From: Bacillota bacterium
GTDB lineage: Bacteria; Bacillota; Sulfobacillia; JAJYWN01
NCBI GenBank assembly: GCA_021791495.1
Contig: JAJYWN010000023.1
Coordinates: 148,666 to 212,665, forward strand
DNA length: 64,000 nucleotides
Direction: 5' to 3'
Within the stretch, counting starts at the first letter, position 1; each line of letters opens with the position of its first letter. Made by a program: the position numbers and the translations under genes. The notes below the pieces were generated by a model. The model worked only from the letters and a program-made list of their open reading frames with translations. It searched no databases and had not been told where the DNA came from. Positions 16,631 through 26,400 of the stretch are shown here, one piece after another.

Positions 16631-16745
16631 GATGGTGGTGCATAGCCTCCTCTCAGCGGCCTGCCCGATATCAAGTCCACTTCAAGTCTAGCGGCGGACG
16701 GACGGGTCTTCCATCGGTTTGCCTTTCAAAGAGGGGTTAGTGGGC

Positions 16746-16759
16746 TTACATTCGTGTAA
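16746..16759. promoter_or_regulatory. BceR-type operator upstream of bceAB
   Basis: The sequence TTACATTCGTGTAA reads as TTACA-N4-TGTAA on both strands. This fits the published BceR-like binding consensus (TNACA-N4-TGTAA) as I recall it. It lies between the bceS stop and bceA start, the position where BceR activates bceAB in other Bacillota. A second half-site-like GTGTAAG is at 16777-16783, inside bceS. Confidence 0.75.
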
Positions 16760-16766
16760 GGCTGCC

Positions 16767-17984
16767 TTAGGCGGAGGTGTAAGTCAAGGTGACGCTGGTC
16801 CCTTGACCCGGTTCCGAGGCGATGGCGATGCCGTGACCAAGGTCGTCCACCACTTGGCGCACCAGCCAAAGCCCGATACCCGAGGCTCCGCTGAAACGGC
16901 GTCCATTCTCTCCGGTGAAGAAAGGCTCGAAGACCCGGGGCAGGTCTTCCGCCGGGATTCCCGGGCCGAAGTCGGTGATGGTCAGCACCACCTGACGCCC
17001 TTGGGCGGTGGCATCGCCGTGCCGGAAGCGGAAGAGTATCTTCTCCCCCGGCGGCTGCCCATGGCTTGAGTATTTCAACGCATTAGAGACCAGTTGGTCA
17101 AGGACAAAAGCGTTCCATTTCTCGTCGGTCAGTACCATCCAGCGACCGCCGAGGTGGCCTGCGCCGCCTACATGACCTGCCCCGACCACATCGCCCGCGT
17201 CGCCCAAGTCACCGGCGTCGACTGTGGCGCCGGCGGCGTCACCACCATCCTCGACCGCCGGGAACACTCCAGACCGGATGAACTCACGCCTCCTGGAGTT
17301 GATGACCTGGCGGACCGATGCCAGGAGGTCGACCTGGTTCACCCGATAGTCCTTGGCGAACTCCTCCAGACGGGCCATGTGCAGGACCATGTCCAGCCCT
17401 TCGGAGATCCTCCCGGCTTCCTCCTCCATGTTGGCGAGGACGCCCCTCAGCTCCTGGCGGGTCAGGTCCGCCGCCTCCTGGGCCATGAGGTAGAGGGCAG
17501 TGACGGGCGTCTTCATGCTGTGCACCCACTGGTTCATGAAAGCCAGATGCCGGCGGTGGGCCTCCCGCTGCTCGTTCAGACGTTCGGCAGTCAGGTCGTG
17601 CAGCCGCTGAAGGAGTTCTCCACAGGTTTCCTGATCTCTGCCGTTCCCCGGAGGCAGATTCGTAAAGGCGTCTGGTTCTCTGGCCTGCTGAAGGAGGTAT
17701 TCAGCCTGAGAAGCGAAGGGAATCCAGCGCCAGAGGTCGATTCCGAGATACACAAACAGGACCACGGTCGTCAGGAGTAGGGCATACCCCACGTTGGTCA
17801 GGATCAGTGAAACGTCGGCGCCGCCGACAGACAAGAGGAGACTAACCAAGCTCAAAACGAGCGCTGTCGTAAGGTAGACGACGAGAGCCATCACTAGGTG
17901 GTCACGCAGATATCCGATGACCAGACTCCAGCCGCCGGTGCTCCTCAAGACCTCTGTGCCCCCTATGCCCCGGCGGGCTCTCAT
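16767..17984 (-). CDS. bceS: BceS-type intramembrane-sensing histidine kinase
   Basis: 405-residue kinase. Two transmembrane helices near residues 25-80 are separated by only a few residues, the intramembrane-sensing layout. The phosphoacceptor motif is FMNQWVHSMKTPV, and the ATPase domain has FVLDQLVSNALKYS (N-box), DFGPGIP (G1) and GASGIGLWLV (G2). Between the two domains lies a Gly/Asp/Ala/His-rich insert (GDLGDAGDVVGAGH...) not seen in family members. ATG 17984 overlaps the bceR stop as ATGA; GTG 17993 is an alternative. It probably signals peptide flux sensed by BceAB. Confidence 0.9.
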   Translation of the reverse strand: MRARRGIGGTEVLRSTGGWSLVIGYLRDHLVMALVVYLTTALVLSLVSLLLSVGGADVSLILTNVGYALLLTTVVLFVYLGIDLWRWIPFASQAEYLLQQAREPDAFTNLPPGNGRDQETCGELLQRLHDLTAERLNEQREAHRRHLAFMNQWVHSMKTPVTALYLMAQEAADLTRQELRGVLANMEEEAGRISEGLDMVLHMARLEEFAKDYRVNQVDLLASVRQVINSRRREFIRSGVFPAVEDGGDAAGATVDAGDLGDAGDVVGAGHVGGAGHLGGRWMVLTDEKWNAFVLDQLVSNALKYSSHGQPPGEKILFRFRHGDATAQGRQVVLTITDFGPGIPAEDLPRVFEPFFTGENGRRFSGASGIGLWLVRQVVDDLGHGIAIASEPGQGTSVTLTYTSA

Positions 17985-18700
17985 CCGGCACACGCCTCCA
18001 AGCGTTCGACGGCCAACCGGTATCCCATTCCGCGGCGAGTCTCGATGGCATCCTTGAGTCCCAGAGACTCCAGCTTGGCCCGGAGCCGGGTGACGTTTAC
18101 GGTGAGGGTGTTATCGTCGACGAAGGACACATCGTCCCACAGAGCTTCCAGGCATTCCTCCCGGGACGCCAGCTCTCCAACCTTCTCCATCAGGATCCGG
18201 ATGAGCATCAACTCGTTATGGGTGAGACGCTCGGTTTTCCCGCGAAAACCCAGTTCGCCCCGGGAAAGGTTCAGCTCGAGCCCGCCCAGACGCATCATGG
18301 TCGTTCCGGCCTGGGCCCCGGCCCCGGCATATTCACCATAGGTCCGGCGGAGGATGGCCTTGACTTTCGCAAGCAGCACTTCCAGGTGAAAGGGTTTCAC
18401 AAGGTAATCGTCACCGCCGCTCTCTATCCCCAAGACCTGCTCCATTTCGCCCGACCGGGCGGTGAGAAAGAGGAGAGGGACTTTGCTCTTCCGGCGAATG
18501 GCCCGACAGAGATGGAAACCATCCTGGTAAGGGAGGTTAACGTCCATCACCACGAGATTCGGTTGGAGGCTTTCGAACTCCCGTTCCACCTCGCGGAAGT
18601 CCTTCGTGAGGGTGACCACATACCCGTACCGGGCAAGGTGGCCCGCCACCAGGTGGCCTATGGTTTCGTCATCCTCCACGATGTAGATCGAAAACGCCAC
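17981..18700 (-). CDS. bceR: BceR-type OmpR-family response regulator
   Basis: 239-residue regulator. The receiver domain has acidic pocket EDDE, phosphoacceptor Asp in NLVVMDVNLPYQDGF and LVKPFHLEVLL (Lys). The C-terminal winged helix includes LTHNELMLIRILMEKVGEL and VNVTRLRAKLESLG. First gene of the bceRSAB order, with bceS overlapping by four bases. It should bind the TTACA-N4-TGTAA site at 16746. Confidence 0.93.
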   Translation of the reverse strand: MAFSIYIVEDDETIGHLVAGHLARYGYVVTLTKDFREVEREFESLQPNLVVMDVNLPYQDGFHLCRAIRRKSKVPLLFLTARSGEMEQVLGIESGGDDYLVKPFHLEVLLAKVKAILRRTYGEYAGAGAQAGTTMMRLGGLELNLSRGELGFRGKTERLTHNELMLIRILMEKVGELASREECLEALWDDVSFVDDNTLTVNVTRLRAKLESLGLKDAIETRRGMGYRLAVERLEACAG

Positions 18701-18848
18701 GCTTCTTCCCCCTGGGCGGATACTCTTTGACGCCTCGGGCCAAAGGCCTTCTCATGAACTCACCGGTCTAGAAGGAACCCCCCGACGCCCGTGGCGAAGA
18801 GACTGGCGTCCACACTACTTGCCGCAAATCACGCTGGGGGTGCCCGCC

Positions 18849-20048
18849 ATGGCCAAAGAGAATACCACATCCACTGCCTGGGAGAAGAAAGTCCAGGAAA
18901 CCCTCGCCTTGCCTGAAGTCCAGCGGGCCCTGGCCAGGTTTGATGCCATCCTCGAAGACGTTGCCGCCGAGATCAAAGCCATCTCCGAGGTGGCGGCCCC
19001 GCCCTTCCACGAAGGCGAACGCGCCCGCTTCGTGGCCGAGAAGATGAAAGCTATCGGGCTTACCGACGTGCACGTGGACGAAGCGCCCAACCCCATCGGG
19101 GTCTACCCGGCCACCTCCGGGAAAGAGGGCGAGGCCCTGCTCTTGGCGGCCCACATCGACACCGTCTTCCCGCCGGGCACCGACGTGACGGTGACCCGCC
19201 AGGGCAATGTGATGAAGGGCGCCGGCGTGGGCGATAACGCCTCCAACGTCGGGGCCATTCTGGCCGTGGCCCGCGTCTTGAAAGAAGAAGGGTTCCAGCT
19301 GCCGCGGGAGGTCATCTTCGTCGGGACCGCCGGCGAGGAGGGGCTGGGTGACCTGCGCGGGATGAAGCAGGCCATGAAGACCTACAAGGATCGCGTGCGC
19401 TGGTGCTTACCGGTGGACGGGTCCCTGGGCGGGGTCACCCACGCCGCGGTCGGCAGCCGGCGCTACGACATCGTCGTCCGCGGGCCGGGCGGCCACAGCT
19501 ACGGGGCTTTCGGCGCCCCCAGCGCCATCCACGCCCTGGGCCGGATGATCGCCGCCATCTCCGACATCCAGGTGCCGGAGCGGCCGCGGACCACCTATAA
19601 CGTGGGGACCGTCACCGGCGGCACTTCGGTGAACACCATCGCCCCCGAGGCGTCGATGCTCCTTGATATGCGTTCGGAGAGCGCCGAGGAACTGGCGCGG
19701 CTGGAGGCGGAAGTCAAGCGGCGCGTCGACTCGGTGGCCAAGCTCAGCAAGGTCACTTACGAGATGAAGCTCCTGGGCGACCGGGCGGCGGGCGCGCTAC
19801 CCGTCGAGCACGACTTGCCGCAGATGGTCATGGCGTCCGGACGCGCGCTAGGCGTTGAGCCACACCCGCACGCCTCCTCCACCGACTCCAACGTCCCCAT
19901 TGGGATGGGTATCCCTTCGGTGACGATGGGCACAAGCCACAAGGGGAACTCGCACCGCGTCGACGACTGGTTCGACGTCCCGTCGCTGGCGACGGGCATG
20001 AAACACCTGCTCCTGTGTGTGCTCCTGGGGACGGGGTACAAGGAGTAG
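18849..20048 (+). CDS. M20-family metallopeptidase/amidohydrolase
   Basis: 399-residue zinc hydrolase. Metal-binding blocks are LLLAAHIDTVFP, GAGVGDNASNVGAIL, FVGTAGEEGLGDL (Glu pair) and a late TSHKGNSHRVDDW (His). The inserted dimerisation domain starts at VGSRRYDIVVRGPGGHSYG. The pattern is nearest peptidase T and related M20 amidohydrolases; the exact substrate is not evident. ATG 18849 is preferred over TTG 18819 because homology starts afterwards. Transcribed divergently from bceR. Confidence 0.88.
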   Translation: MAKENTTSTAWEKKVQETLALPEVQRALARFDAILEDVAAEIKAISEVAAPPFHEGERARFVAEKMKAIGLTDVHVDEAPNPIGVYPATSGKEGEALLLAAHIDTVFPPGTDVTVTRQGNVMKGAGVGDNASNVGAILAVARVLKEEGFQLPREVIFVGTAGEEGLGDLRGMKQAMKTYKDRVRWCLPVDGSLGGVTHAAVGSRRYDIVVRGPGGHSYGAFGAPSAIHALGRMIAAISDIQVPERPRTTYNVGTVTGGTSVNTIAPEASMLLDMRSESAEELARLEAEVKRRVDSVAKLSKVTYEMKLLGDRAAGALPVEHDLPQMVMASGRALGVEPHPHASSTDSNVPIGMGIPSVTMGTSHKGNSHRVDDWFDVPSLATGMKHLLLCVLLGTGYKE

Positions 20049-20103
20049 GGGCCGGCGGGTATACTGGAAGGAGCAACGGCGCAAACGCCTTCTGGAGGCC
20101 CGG

Positions 20104-20400
20104 ATGATGGCGCGGAAGTTGACAAGCAGCTCTCTTGCCACCATAAAGGCCGTGTGTCTGCGGCACGGCGTGGCTAAGGCCGCTCTCTTCGGTTCCTGTG
20201 CCAGGGGTGACGCACGTGAGGACAGCGACGTGGACCTTCTGGTCGAGTTCCGGTCTGAAGGTAAGTCACTAGTGGACCTTGTGGCTCTGAAGCAGGATCT
20301 TGAGGATCAACTCCGTCGAAGGGTGGACGTGGTCACGTATCGGAGCCTGCATCGCCTTTTGAGGGAGACGGTGTTGAAGGAACAGGTGCCCGTTCTATGA
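20104..20400 (+). CDS. mntA: MNT-type nucleotidyltransferase antitoxin (MntA)
   Basis: 98-residue minimal nucleotidyltransferase with [20 protein letters not shown], the GSX10DXD motif whose Asp residues bind Mg-ATP. In HepT/MNT modules this protein neutralises HepT by adding AMP to a tyrosine near its active site. Stop overlaps the hepT start (ATGA). Two adjacent ATGs (20104, 20107) can serve as start. Confidence 0.9.
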   Translation: MMARKLTSSSLATIKAVCLRHGVAKAALFGSCARGDAREDSDVDLLVEFRSEGKSLVDLVALKQDLEDQLRRRVDVVTYRSLHRLLRETVLKEQVPVL

Positions 20401-20762
20401 CCAAGAGCCCAGAGTTCCTGCTCACGTACATACTCGAAAGCATTAGGCATGCCGAGGATCATCTTGCCGATGTAACTCAGGATGAATACCTCAAGGATGT
20501 CAGGGTTCAGGACGCTGTTGTCCGCAGACTGGAAATCATCGGAGAGGCCGTCAAGAATCTGCCTTCGGACCTCTTATCCGAACACCCCGAGATTCCCTGG
20601 AAACAGATTGCGGGCATGCGGGACATCCTCATTCACGAGTATTTCGGCGTGGATCTATTGGAGACGTGGGAAACCGTAGTGAAGGACTTGCCGCCCCTCA
20701 GAAACGCCGTCTCCGACATGCTTTCGCAGCTCAAGTTCCGCAAGTCGGGCGGCACAGACTGA
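20397..20762 (+). CDS. hepT: HepT-type HEPN RNase toxin (DUF86)
   Basis: 121-residue all-helical HEPN protein. [12 protein letters not shown] is the RX4HXY ribonuclease motif, with the Tyr that the partner AMPylates. The remaining helices ([17 protein letters not shown]) match DUF86. It forms a type VII-like pair with MntA. Its TGA overlaps the next gene's ATG (TGATG), so a metabolic enzyme is translated from the same message. Confidence 0.92.
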   Translation: MTKSPEFLLTYILESIRHAEDHLADVTQDEYLKDVRVQDAVVRRLEIIGEAVKNLPSDLLSEHPEIPWKQIAGMRDILIHEYFGVDLLETWETVVKDLPPLRNAVSDMLSQLKFRKSGGTD

Positions 20763-21586
20763 TGGTCGCCCGTCCTGGTGCCCAGTCTGCACGTGACCCT
20801 CATCAGATGCGCCAACTGATCCGCGAGGGGCGCTGGACCGGCCCCACGGCCGGGGCGGCGCCGGGCTACGCTCAGGCGAACCTGGTTGTCATCCCCAAGG
20901 AGCACGCCTTCGACTTCCTGCTCTTTGCCCAGCGTAACCCCAAGGCGTGCCCGGTGATCGATGTGCTGGAGCCGCGGCGGGGGCCGGTCGCGGCGCCGGC
21001 TACGGAGCCTGCCGTGGCGCCGGGGGCCGACCTGCGGACCGATCTGCCTCGCTACCGCATCTATCGGGACGGTGAGCCGGCCGGCGAGGTTACCGATGCG
21101 ACTCCCTTGTGGCGTGACGATATGGTCGCGTTCCTCCTTGGATGCAGTTTCACCTTCGAGAACGCCCTCCTCAAGGCCGGAGTTCCGGTCCGGCACATCG
21201 AAGAGGGACGCAACGTCCCCATGTACGTCACGAACCGCCAATGCCGCCCGGCCGGGGTCTTCGCGGGCCCGATGGTGGTGAGCATGCGGCCGGTCCCCGC
21301 GGACCTGGTGGCCAAGGCCACCGCGGTCACCGCCCCTCACACCGGGGCCCACGGCGCGCCCGTGCATGCGGGCGACCCGGCGGAGCTGGGCATCTCCGAC
21401 CTGACACGTCCCGACTTCGGCGACGCGGTGACCATCCGGGCCGGCGAGGTGCCGGTCTTCTGGGCTTGCGGGGTGACCTCGCAGGCCGCCTTGATGGGGG
21501 CCCGCCTCCCCTTCGCCATCACCCACGCTCCCGGACATATGTTCATCACGGACCTTCGGGACGAGGACTTACGCAACCAAACGTAG
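20762..21586 (+). CDS. DUF1445 putative hydro-lyase (D-glutamate cyclase-like)
   Basis: 274-residue protein of the conserved YcsI/DUF1445 family. Diagnostic blocks are [79 protein letters not shown] and [13 protein letters not shown]...THAPGHM. The family is annotated as hydro-lyases and is related to mammalian D-glutamate cyclase. ATG 20762 overlaps the HepT stop. Sometimes such genes lie with LamB/YcsF oxoprolinase genes; none is seen here. Internal Pro/Ala stretch at about residues 75-90 is extra. Confidence 0.88.
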   Translation: MVARPGAQSARDPHQMRQLIREGRWTGPTAGAAPGYAQANLVVIPKEHAFDFLLFAQRNPKACPVIDVLEPRRGPVAAPATEPAVAPGADLRTDLPRYRIYRDGEPAGEVTDATPLWRDDMVAFLLGCSFTFENALLKAGVPVRHIEEGRNVPMYVTNRQCRPAGVFAGPMVVSMRPVPADLVAKATAVTAPHTGAHGAPVHAGDPAELGISDLTRPDFGDAVTIRAGEVPVFWACGVTSQAALMGARLPFAITHAPGHMFITDLRDEDLRNQT

Positions 21587-21699
21587 CCGGTGGTCTTACC
21601 ATGCACGCCTCGTTAGGAAGCACGAGCAACAGAGGCAGGAAAACGTGGGATCGTCGCGAACATGTGTTCGTATCTCACTACTTACTGGAGGGTGAAGAT

Positions 21700-22194
21700 A
21701 TGACAGGCCTGCGAACCATGTACGATTGGGTCAAGGCTACCAGGGAAGAGGTTTTCCGCTACTGCGCCGAACTGCCATCCGACGCGTTTCTCCGCGAACT
21801 CAACGGTTTTGGTCACGGGTCCGTCCGCGATACGCTTTTCCACGCCGCCCACTGCTACTAGTACTGGCTTGAAGGAGTAGCCTTCGGCCAAAAGGTCCCA
21901 TCATACGGTACATACGTGGAATACCCAGATGTCGCCGCCATACGTTCGGCCTTCGCCCGATCGGATAAGGCTATGGCCAACTTCCTCGAGCATTTTGGGG
22001 CAGCTCCCGATACCACCATTTCGGTATCAGTGACGTGGCAGCCGGAGCCCTTGATCGCTACTCCCCGGTGGCTGTTCACGCACACGGTCACCCACGAGTT
22101 CCATCACAAAGGGCAAGTCGTGGCGATGGGCCGCCTCCTGGGGTACCCGCCGCCGGAGACAGACCTGTTTCGACCGGAGTCTTGGACTAGATGA
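21700..22194 (+). pseudogene. DinB-family protein interrupted by an in-frame amber codon
   Basis: The frame from ATG 21700 encodes a DinB-like four-helix protein: TMYDWVKATREEVFRYC at the start, FLRELNGFGHGSVRDTLFHA, then TAG at 21859-21861, then YWLEGVAF and the C-terminal HTVTHEFHHKGQVVAMGRLLG that carries the paired metal-binding His residues. The two parts are in the same frame with no gap, so one base change (for example CAG, TAC or GAG to TAG) explains the break. Full length would be 164 residues. DinB proteins include metal-dependent thiol transferases and damage-induced proteins. It could be a recent pseudogene or a sequencing error. The second part alone could start at GTG 21916. Confidence 0.8.
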
Positions 22195-22785
22195 GCGCCG
22201 CAAAACCACAGTTGACTCCACCCGTGGTTTGCCGAGGCGCGATGGAAACCACGGGTGGAGTCAACTCAGGACACTCTTCTCTCGACAAGAGAGTGTCTTG
22301 GGTTTACCCCCCGTCACGCGGTTATACCCCAGGGGGGTATTCGAGAGGCCTTTTGGAGGTCCGCCGCCAAGTCTCGGGGTCCACCTTCCCGTGGATTGTC
22401 GCTCCATGGGGGAACGCGAATGTGGGCACTGTGCTCTCTAGCTGAGGGAAGAGAGACGGGGCGGTGCGACCCCGACCTCGAAAGGCCCGCCGCCCAATTG
22501 TGAAAGCCGGCTCAATGGCCTCGGGTAAACCCAAGATACCCTGTTGGTCTCGGAAAAGTATCCCGAATTGACTCCAACGACCCTATGGCGGCGGATACCC
22601 CCCCCACCTTCCGACATGAACTTGGTTTCTGTGCGCGCCACCGGAACACCACGACCCGCTGGAAGTGGTATCGTTCCTCCAACCGGCGCACCCGCGCCTC
22701 GACCGTGAGGGGGTCGGCCATGTTGCCGGAAAACACCTCGGCCGCCGATCAACCGGTCGGACGCTTCCGTACCCGCCTCCGCCGA
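22195..22785. repeat. Non-coding repeat-rich gap with long inverted repeats
   Basis: About 590 bases without an intact gene. A perfect 21-bp hairpin has arms at 22210-22230 and 22246-22266 around a 15-base loop. A second hairpin (GACACTCT / AGAGTGTC) is at 22270-22297, and ATACCCC-AGG-GGGGTAT follows near 22323-22340. A 13-bp block CTTGGGTTTACCC at 22297-22309 recurs inverted at 22523-22535. The right part contains a transposase relic on the minus strand. It looks like a debris zone of mobile-element ends. Confidence 0.6.
22650..22745 (-). pseudogene. Transposase relic (IS1634-like fragment)
   Basis: On the minus strand the frame reads AEVFSGNMADPLTVEARVRR then LEERYHFQRVVV, which resembles the conserved stretch of IS1634-type transposases (GNTADP...LKERFGLERVVLVGDRG). 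Similarity stops after RVVV and the upstream frame has a stop just before AEV. Only about 30 codons remain. The assignment rests on pattern memory and needs a search. Confidence 0.45.
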
Positions 22786-23118
22786 TTACTTACCTTCGGC
22801 CAGACGGCGGGCCACCGTTAGGTAGACTTCGCCTTTGTCGCGGGGGCCGATGCCAATGACCAGGACCGTGACTTCGCTGGCGTTTACCTGCCAGATGATC
22901 CGCATCCGCTCTCTGTCCACGCAGACTCTCCTGAACCCGGTCAGGTCCACGCCCATCCGGTTACCGAATGGTTCGCCAGTGAGCGGGTTGGCCTGTATCT
23001 TCAGGAGTTGTGCGGCCACCTTCAGCTTGACCGACTTGTCAAGGGCCTTGAACTCCTGGTAGGCAGAAGCCTTGAACAGCAGCCGGAACTCACTCTGGGT
23101 CGACTTTTCGGAGCTCAT
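22786..23118 (-). CDS. RelE/ParE-family toxin
   Basis: 110-residue mRNA interferase-like protein: FRLLFKASAYQEFKALDKSV at the N-terminus, GVDLTGFRRVCVDRERMRII (basic central strand), then VNASEVTVLVIGIGPRDKGEVY. The pattern is of the RelE/StbE toxin superfamily. The ATG lies inside the end of the antitoxin gene (29-base overlap), the normal antitoxin-first order. About 20 extra residues at the C-terminus. Confidence 0.88.
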   Translation of the reverse strand: MSSEKSTQSEFRLLFKASAYQEFKALDKSVKLKVAAQLLKIQANPLTGEPFGNRMGVDLTGFRRVCVDRERMRIIWQVNASEVTVLVIGIGPRDKGEVYLTVARRLAEGK

Positions 23119-23398
23119 CGGGGTTAAGCCCCTCCTCGCTCAGCAGTCTCCCGAGATCAGCGACCACTGGTTCGCTCCGACGCGCCTCGATCAGCTCCGC
23201 CGCCACCAGGTGTTCGACAATCTCCTCGTAGTCCGATAGCCTCTCGTAATCCTCGATTCCCATGAGGACGACCTCGATCCGGTTGTTCCGGGCCACGAAG
23301 ACGCGTTCACCACGCTCGGCCGCCTTGTCCAAATAGGCGGAAAGGTGCCGAGCCACGTCTGTTCCCGAGACCATCTGCCGGCGGTTCAGTTTCAGCAT
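23090..23398 (-). CDS. Phd/YefM-family antitoxin
   Basis: 102-residue antitoxin. The N-terminal half (RRQMVSGTDVARHLSAYLDK then ERVFVARNNRIEVVLMGIED) is a Phd/YefM dimerisation and DNA-binding domain. The acidic C-terminus (LLSEEGLNPDELRKVDPE) would bind the toxin. ATG 23398 has GAGGTG nine bases upstream; an in-frame TTG at 23419 is an alternative. The pair probably represses its own promoter. Confidence 0.88.
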   Translation of the reverse strand: MLKLNRRQMVSGTDVARHLSAYLDKAAERGERVFVARNNRIEVVLMGIEDYERLSDYEEIVEHLVAAELIEARRSEPVVADLGRLLSEEGLNPDELRKVDPE

Positions 23399-23435
23399 AG
23401 AGGGACGCACCTCACCCAAGATAATTCTGCATATG

Positions 23436-23448
23436 ATTATACATTATA
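23436..23448 (-). promoter_or_regulatory. Candidate -10 elements for the RelE/Phd pair
   Basis: An AT-rich patch contains two TATAAT hexamers on the minus strand (23436-23441 and 23443-23448), about 40 bases before the antitoxin start and overlapping the last codons of ileS. It is the only AT-rich spot in a GC-rich area. No clear -35 is visible. Confidence 0.4.
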
Positions 23449-26400
23449 TCTTATGTTTGATTCCACTCTGATAGCCAAAACCGCCGGCTCGCCTTCGACC
23501 TCCTGAGCCTGCACGAAGAAGCCGCGCCGGAGGGCCTCATCCTGCTCAAGATCCACGATGTCGGCGGCCAACACCTCCCGCCGGATATAGGCGCCGTGCC
23601 GCTCGCGGGCCCTGGCCAGGTCGGCGACGGCGTCGGTCCCGGTGGTGGCGGAGGCCCCGCTGGTGGCGGTGGCGTGGATAGATACCGTCACGGTGTCGTC
23701 CACCTTGTAGCCGGCCTCGCGCCGCATGCGCTGCAAACGGTTGACCAATTCGCGGGCCAACCCTTCCAGCAGGAGTTCGTCTGACACCTCGATGGACAAG
23801 GCCACACCACGCGTGCCGTTACCTTCGTAGAGATAGCCGCCGTGCCCGGTCGTGCGGACCTCAACCTCGTCGGGTCCGATGGTCGCCGGCCCGCCCGCAA
23901 GGGGCACGGTCAGGTCACGGCCGGCGGTCAGTGCGGCCGCGGCCGCCGCGGGGTCCATAGCAAGGAGGGACCGGACCACCCCCGGCGTGGCCTTGCCGAA
24001 GCGCGGGCCCAGCCGGTCGTAACGCGGCGCCAGATCCCGCCGGACGTAGGCGGAGGGATCGGTGGGCAGGACCACTTCCTTGACGTTCAGTTCCTCGGCC
24101 AGCAGGTCAAGCAGGTCACCAAGGTCGCGACCGCGGCCATGGCCGCCGCCCGAGCTGCTTACTCCGTCCTGGCTTGCGCTACCGGCTACCCCGTCGGCGC
24201 GTGCTCCGGCGGCCCTTTCGCCACTTGCCTCGTCTAGCAGCGCCAGAACCGGCAGGGGCTGGCGCGTCTTTATTCCGGCGCGGTTGCGGGCGGCCCGGCC
24301 CAGGGCGACATACTCCCGGAGTTCGCCCATGGCCTGCTCCAGTTCATCATCCACCAGCGCCTGGTCGGGTTCAGGGTAGTCCTCCAGGTGCACGCTGCCC
24401 GCCGAGCCATCCAGGTTCAGGTAGATCTCCTCGGCCATGAAGGGGGTAAAGGGTGCCATGACCTTAGCCAGCGTCACGAGGACGCGGTAGAGGGTGGTGT
24501 AGGCGGCGGCCTTGTCGGCGTCGGACTCCGCCTTCCAGAACCGGCGGCGGCAGCGGCGCACGTACCAGTTAGAGAGGTCCTCCACAAAGCCGGCCAGGAG
24601 CCGGGTGGTGGGGGCGATGTCGTAGGCGCCCAGACCCGCCCGCACGCCGGCCACGGTGTGCTGCAGCCGGGACAGGATCCAGCGGTCGATGGGCGCCAGG
24701 GCAGGCATAGGCACGGGTCCGCCGGCCGACGGCTCGTCAGCCCCGCCGGCTGAGGCTGCCCCACGCGGGTCCCACCCGTCAAGGTTGGCGTAGAGCACGA
24801 AGAAGCCGTACACGTTCCGGAGAGTGTCCAGAAGCCTCTGGGCTTCGGTCACCGCCGCCTGGGAGAAACGCTTGGGCACCCAGGGTTGGCTGACCGAATA
24901 CACGTACCAGCGCAGGGCGTCCGCTCCCTGACGGTCCAGGAAGTCCCACGGGTTCACCACATTCCCCTTGTGCTTGCTCATCTTGGCGCCCTGATCGTCC
25001 AGTCCGTGCTCAGTGACGAGGCAGTTCAGGTAGGCCGGCCCCCCGAAGAGCGCGGTGGAGATGGCCAGAAGACTGTAGAACCACCCCCGGGTCTGGTCCA
25101 CCGCCTCGCAGATGTAGTCCGCCGGAAAAGACTCCTCGAACTCGGCACGGTGCTCAAAAGGATAGTGCCACTGGGCGAAGGGCATGGAACCGGCGTCGAA
25201 CCAGCAGTCGATGACCTCCGGCACCCGGTGCATCTCGCCGCCGCAAACCGGACAGGTCAGGACCACGTCGTCGATGGCCGGCTTGTGCGGGTCGAAGGGG
25301 TGTGGCAGGGGGGCGCGGGAGCGCCGCGCCAGCTCGGCGAAACTCCCCACACACAATTGGTGGCCGCACCGCTCGTCGTCGCATCTCCAGATCGGGAGGG
25401 GCGTGCCCCAGTAGCGTTCGCGGGACAGGTTCCAATCCACCACGTTCTCCAGCCAGTCGCCGAACCGGCCTCTCTTCAGGTGCTCCGGATACCAGTTGAC
25501 GCGCTCATTGTTAGCCAGGAGTTCGGAGCGCAGGGCCGTCATCCGGATGAACCAGGCCGAGCGGGCGTAGTAGAGCAGCGGGGTATCGCAACGCCAGCAG
25601 AAGGGGTAGCTGTGCCGGTACCCCTCGGCCCGGAAGAGCAGCCCGCGAGCCGCGAGGTCGGCGATGATGTCCGGGTCGACTTCCTTCACAAAACGTCCTG
25701 CCCAAGGGCCCGCTTCGGACGTGAACCGCCCCTGGGTATCCACGGGTTGGAACACCGGCAGCCCATGCCGCCGCCCCACGCGCAGGTCATCTTCGCCGAA
25801 GGCGGGGGCGATGTGGACGATACCGGTACCATCTTCAAGGGTGACGAAGTCGCCGGCGATCACCGAGTGGACGCGCGCGACCGCGGCGGCATCATCCGGG
25901 GCGGCGGCGGCGTCACCCCTTGGGGCGGAAGCCGATGGGGACCGGAGGAAGTCATAGGGAGGCACGTACTCCAGCCCCAGGAGAGCCTCGCCGGGGAATT
26001 CGGCCAGGACGCGGCTGCCGCCGGCGGGGAAGACTTTCGCCACCAGGGCCGCGGCCAGGATGAGGCGTTCCGGAGCGCCGGTGGGGGCGCCGCCGTCGGC
26101 GGAGGTGCCGCTGCCAGGCGAGGCGCCGCCGCCGTTTGGACCCGCCGGCACTTCCACCAAGGCGTAGCGGCTCGCGGGGTTCACCGCCAGGGCCGTGTTG
26201 CTCGGCAGGGTCCAGGGCGTGGTCGTCCAGACGAGGAAGGCGGCGCCCTTGAGGAGTTCAGGGGACAGGCCGTCGGGATGGGAGCGGTCGGGGGCGTTGG
26301 GGTCTGGGTTTAGACGCACCGGCATGCGAACGAAAACCGACGGGTCTTCGACCTCCGCGTACCCTTGAGCCACCTCGTGGCTGGAAAGCGCCGTCCCGCA

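Noticed and set aside
24886..26313. 475-codon plus-strand frame inside ileS
   Set aside because: Mirror frame of the IleRS gene with low-complexity sequence and no motif; the minus-strand synthetase explains the region.
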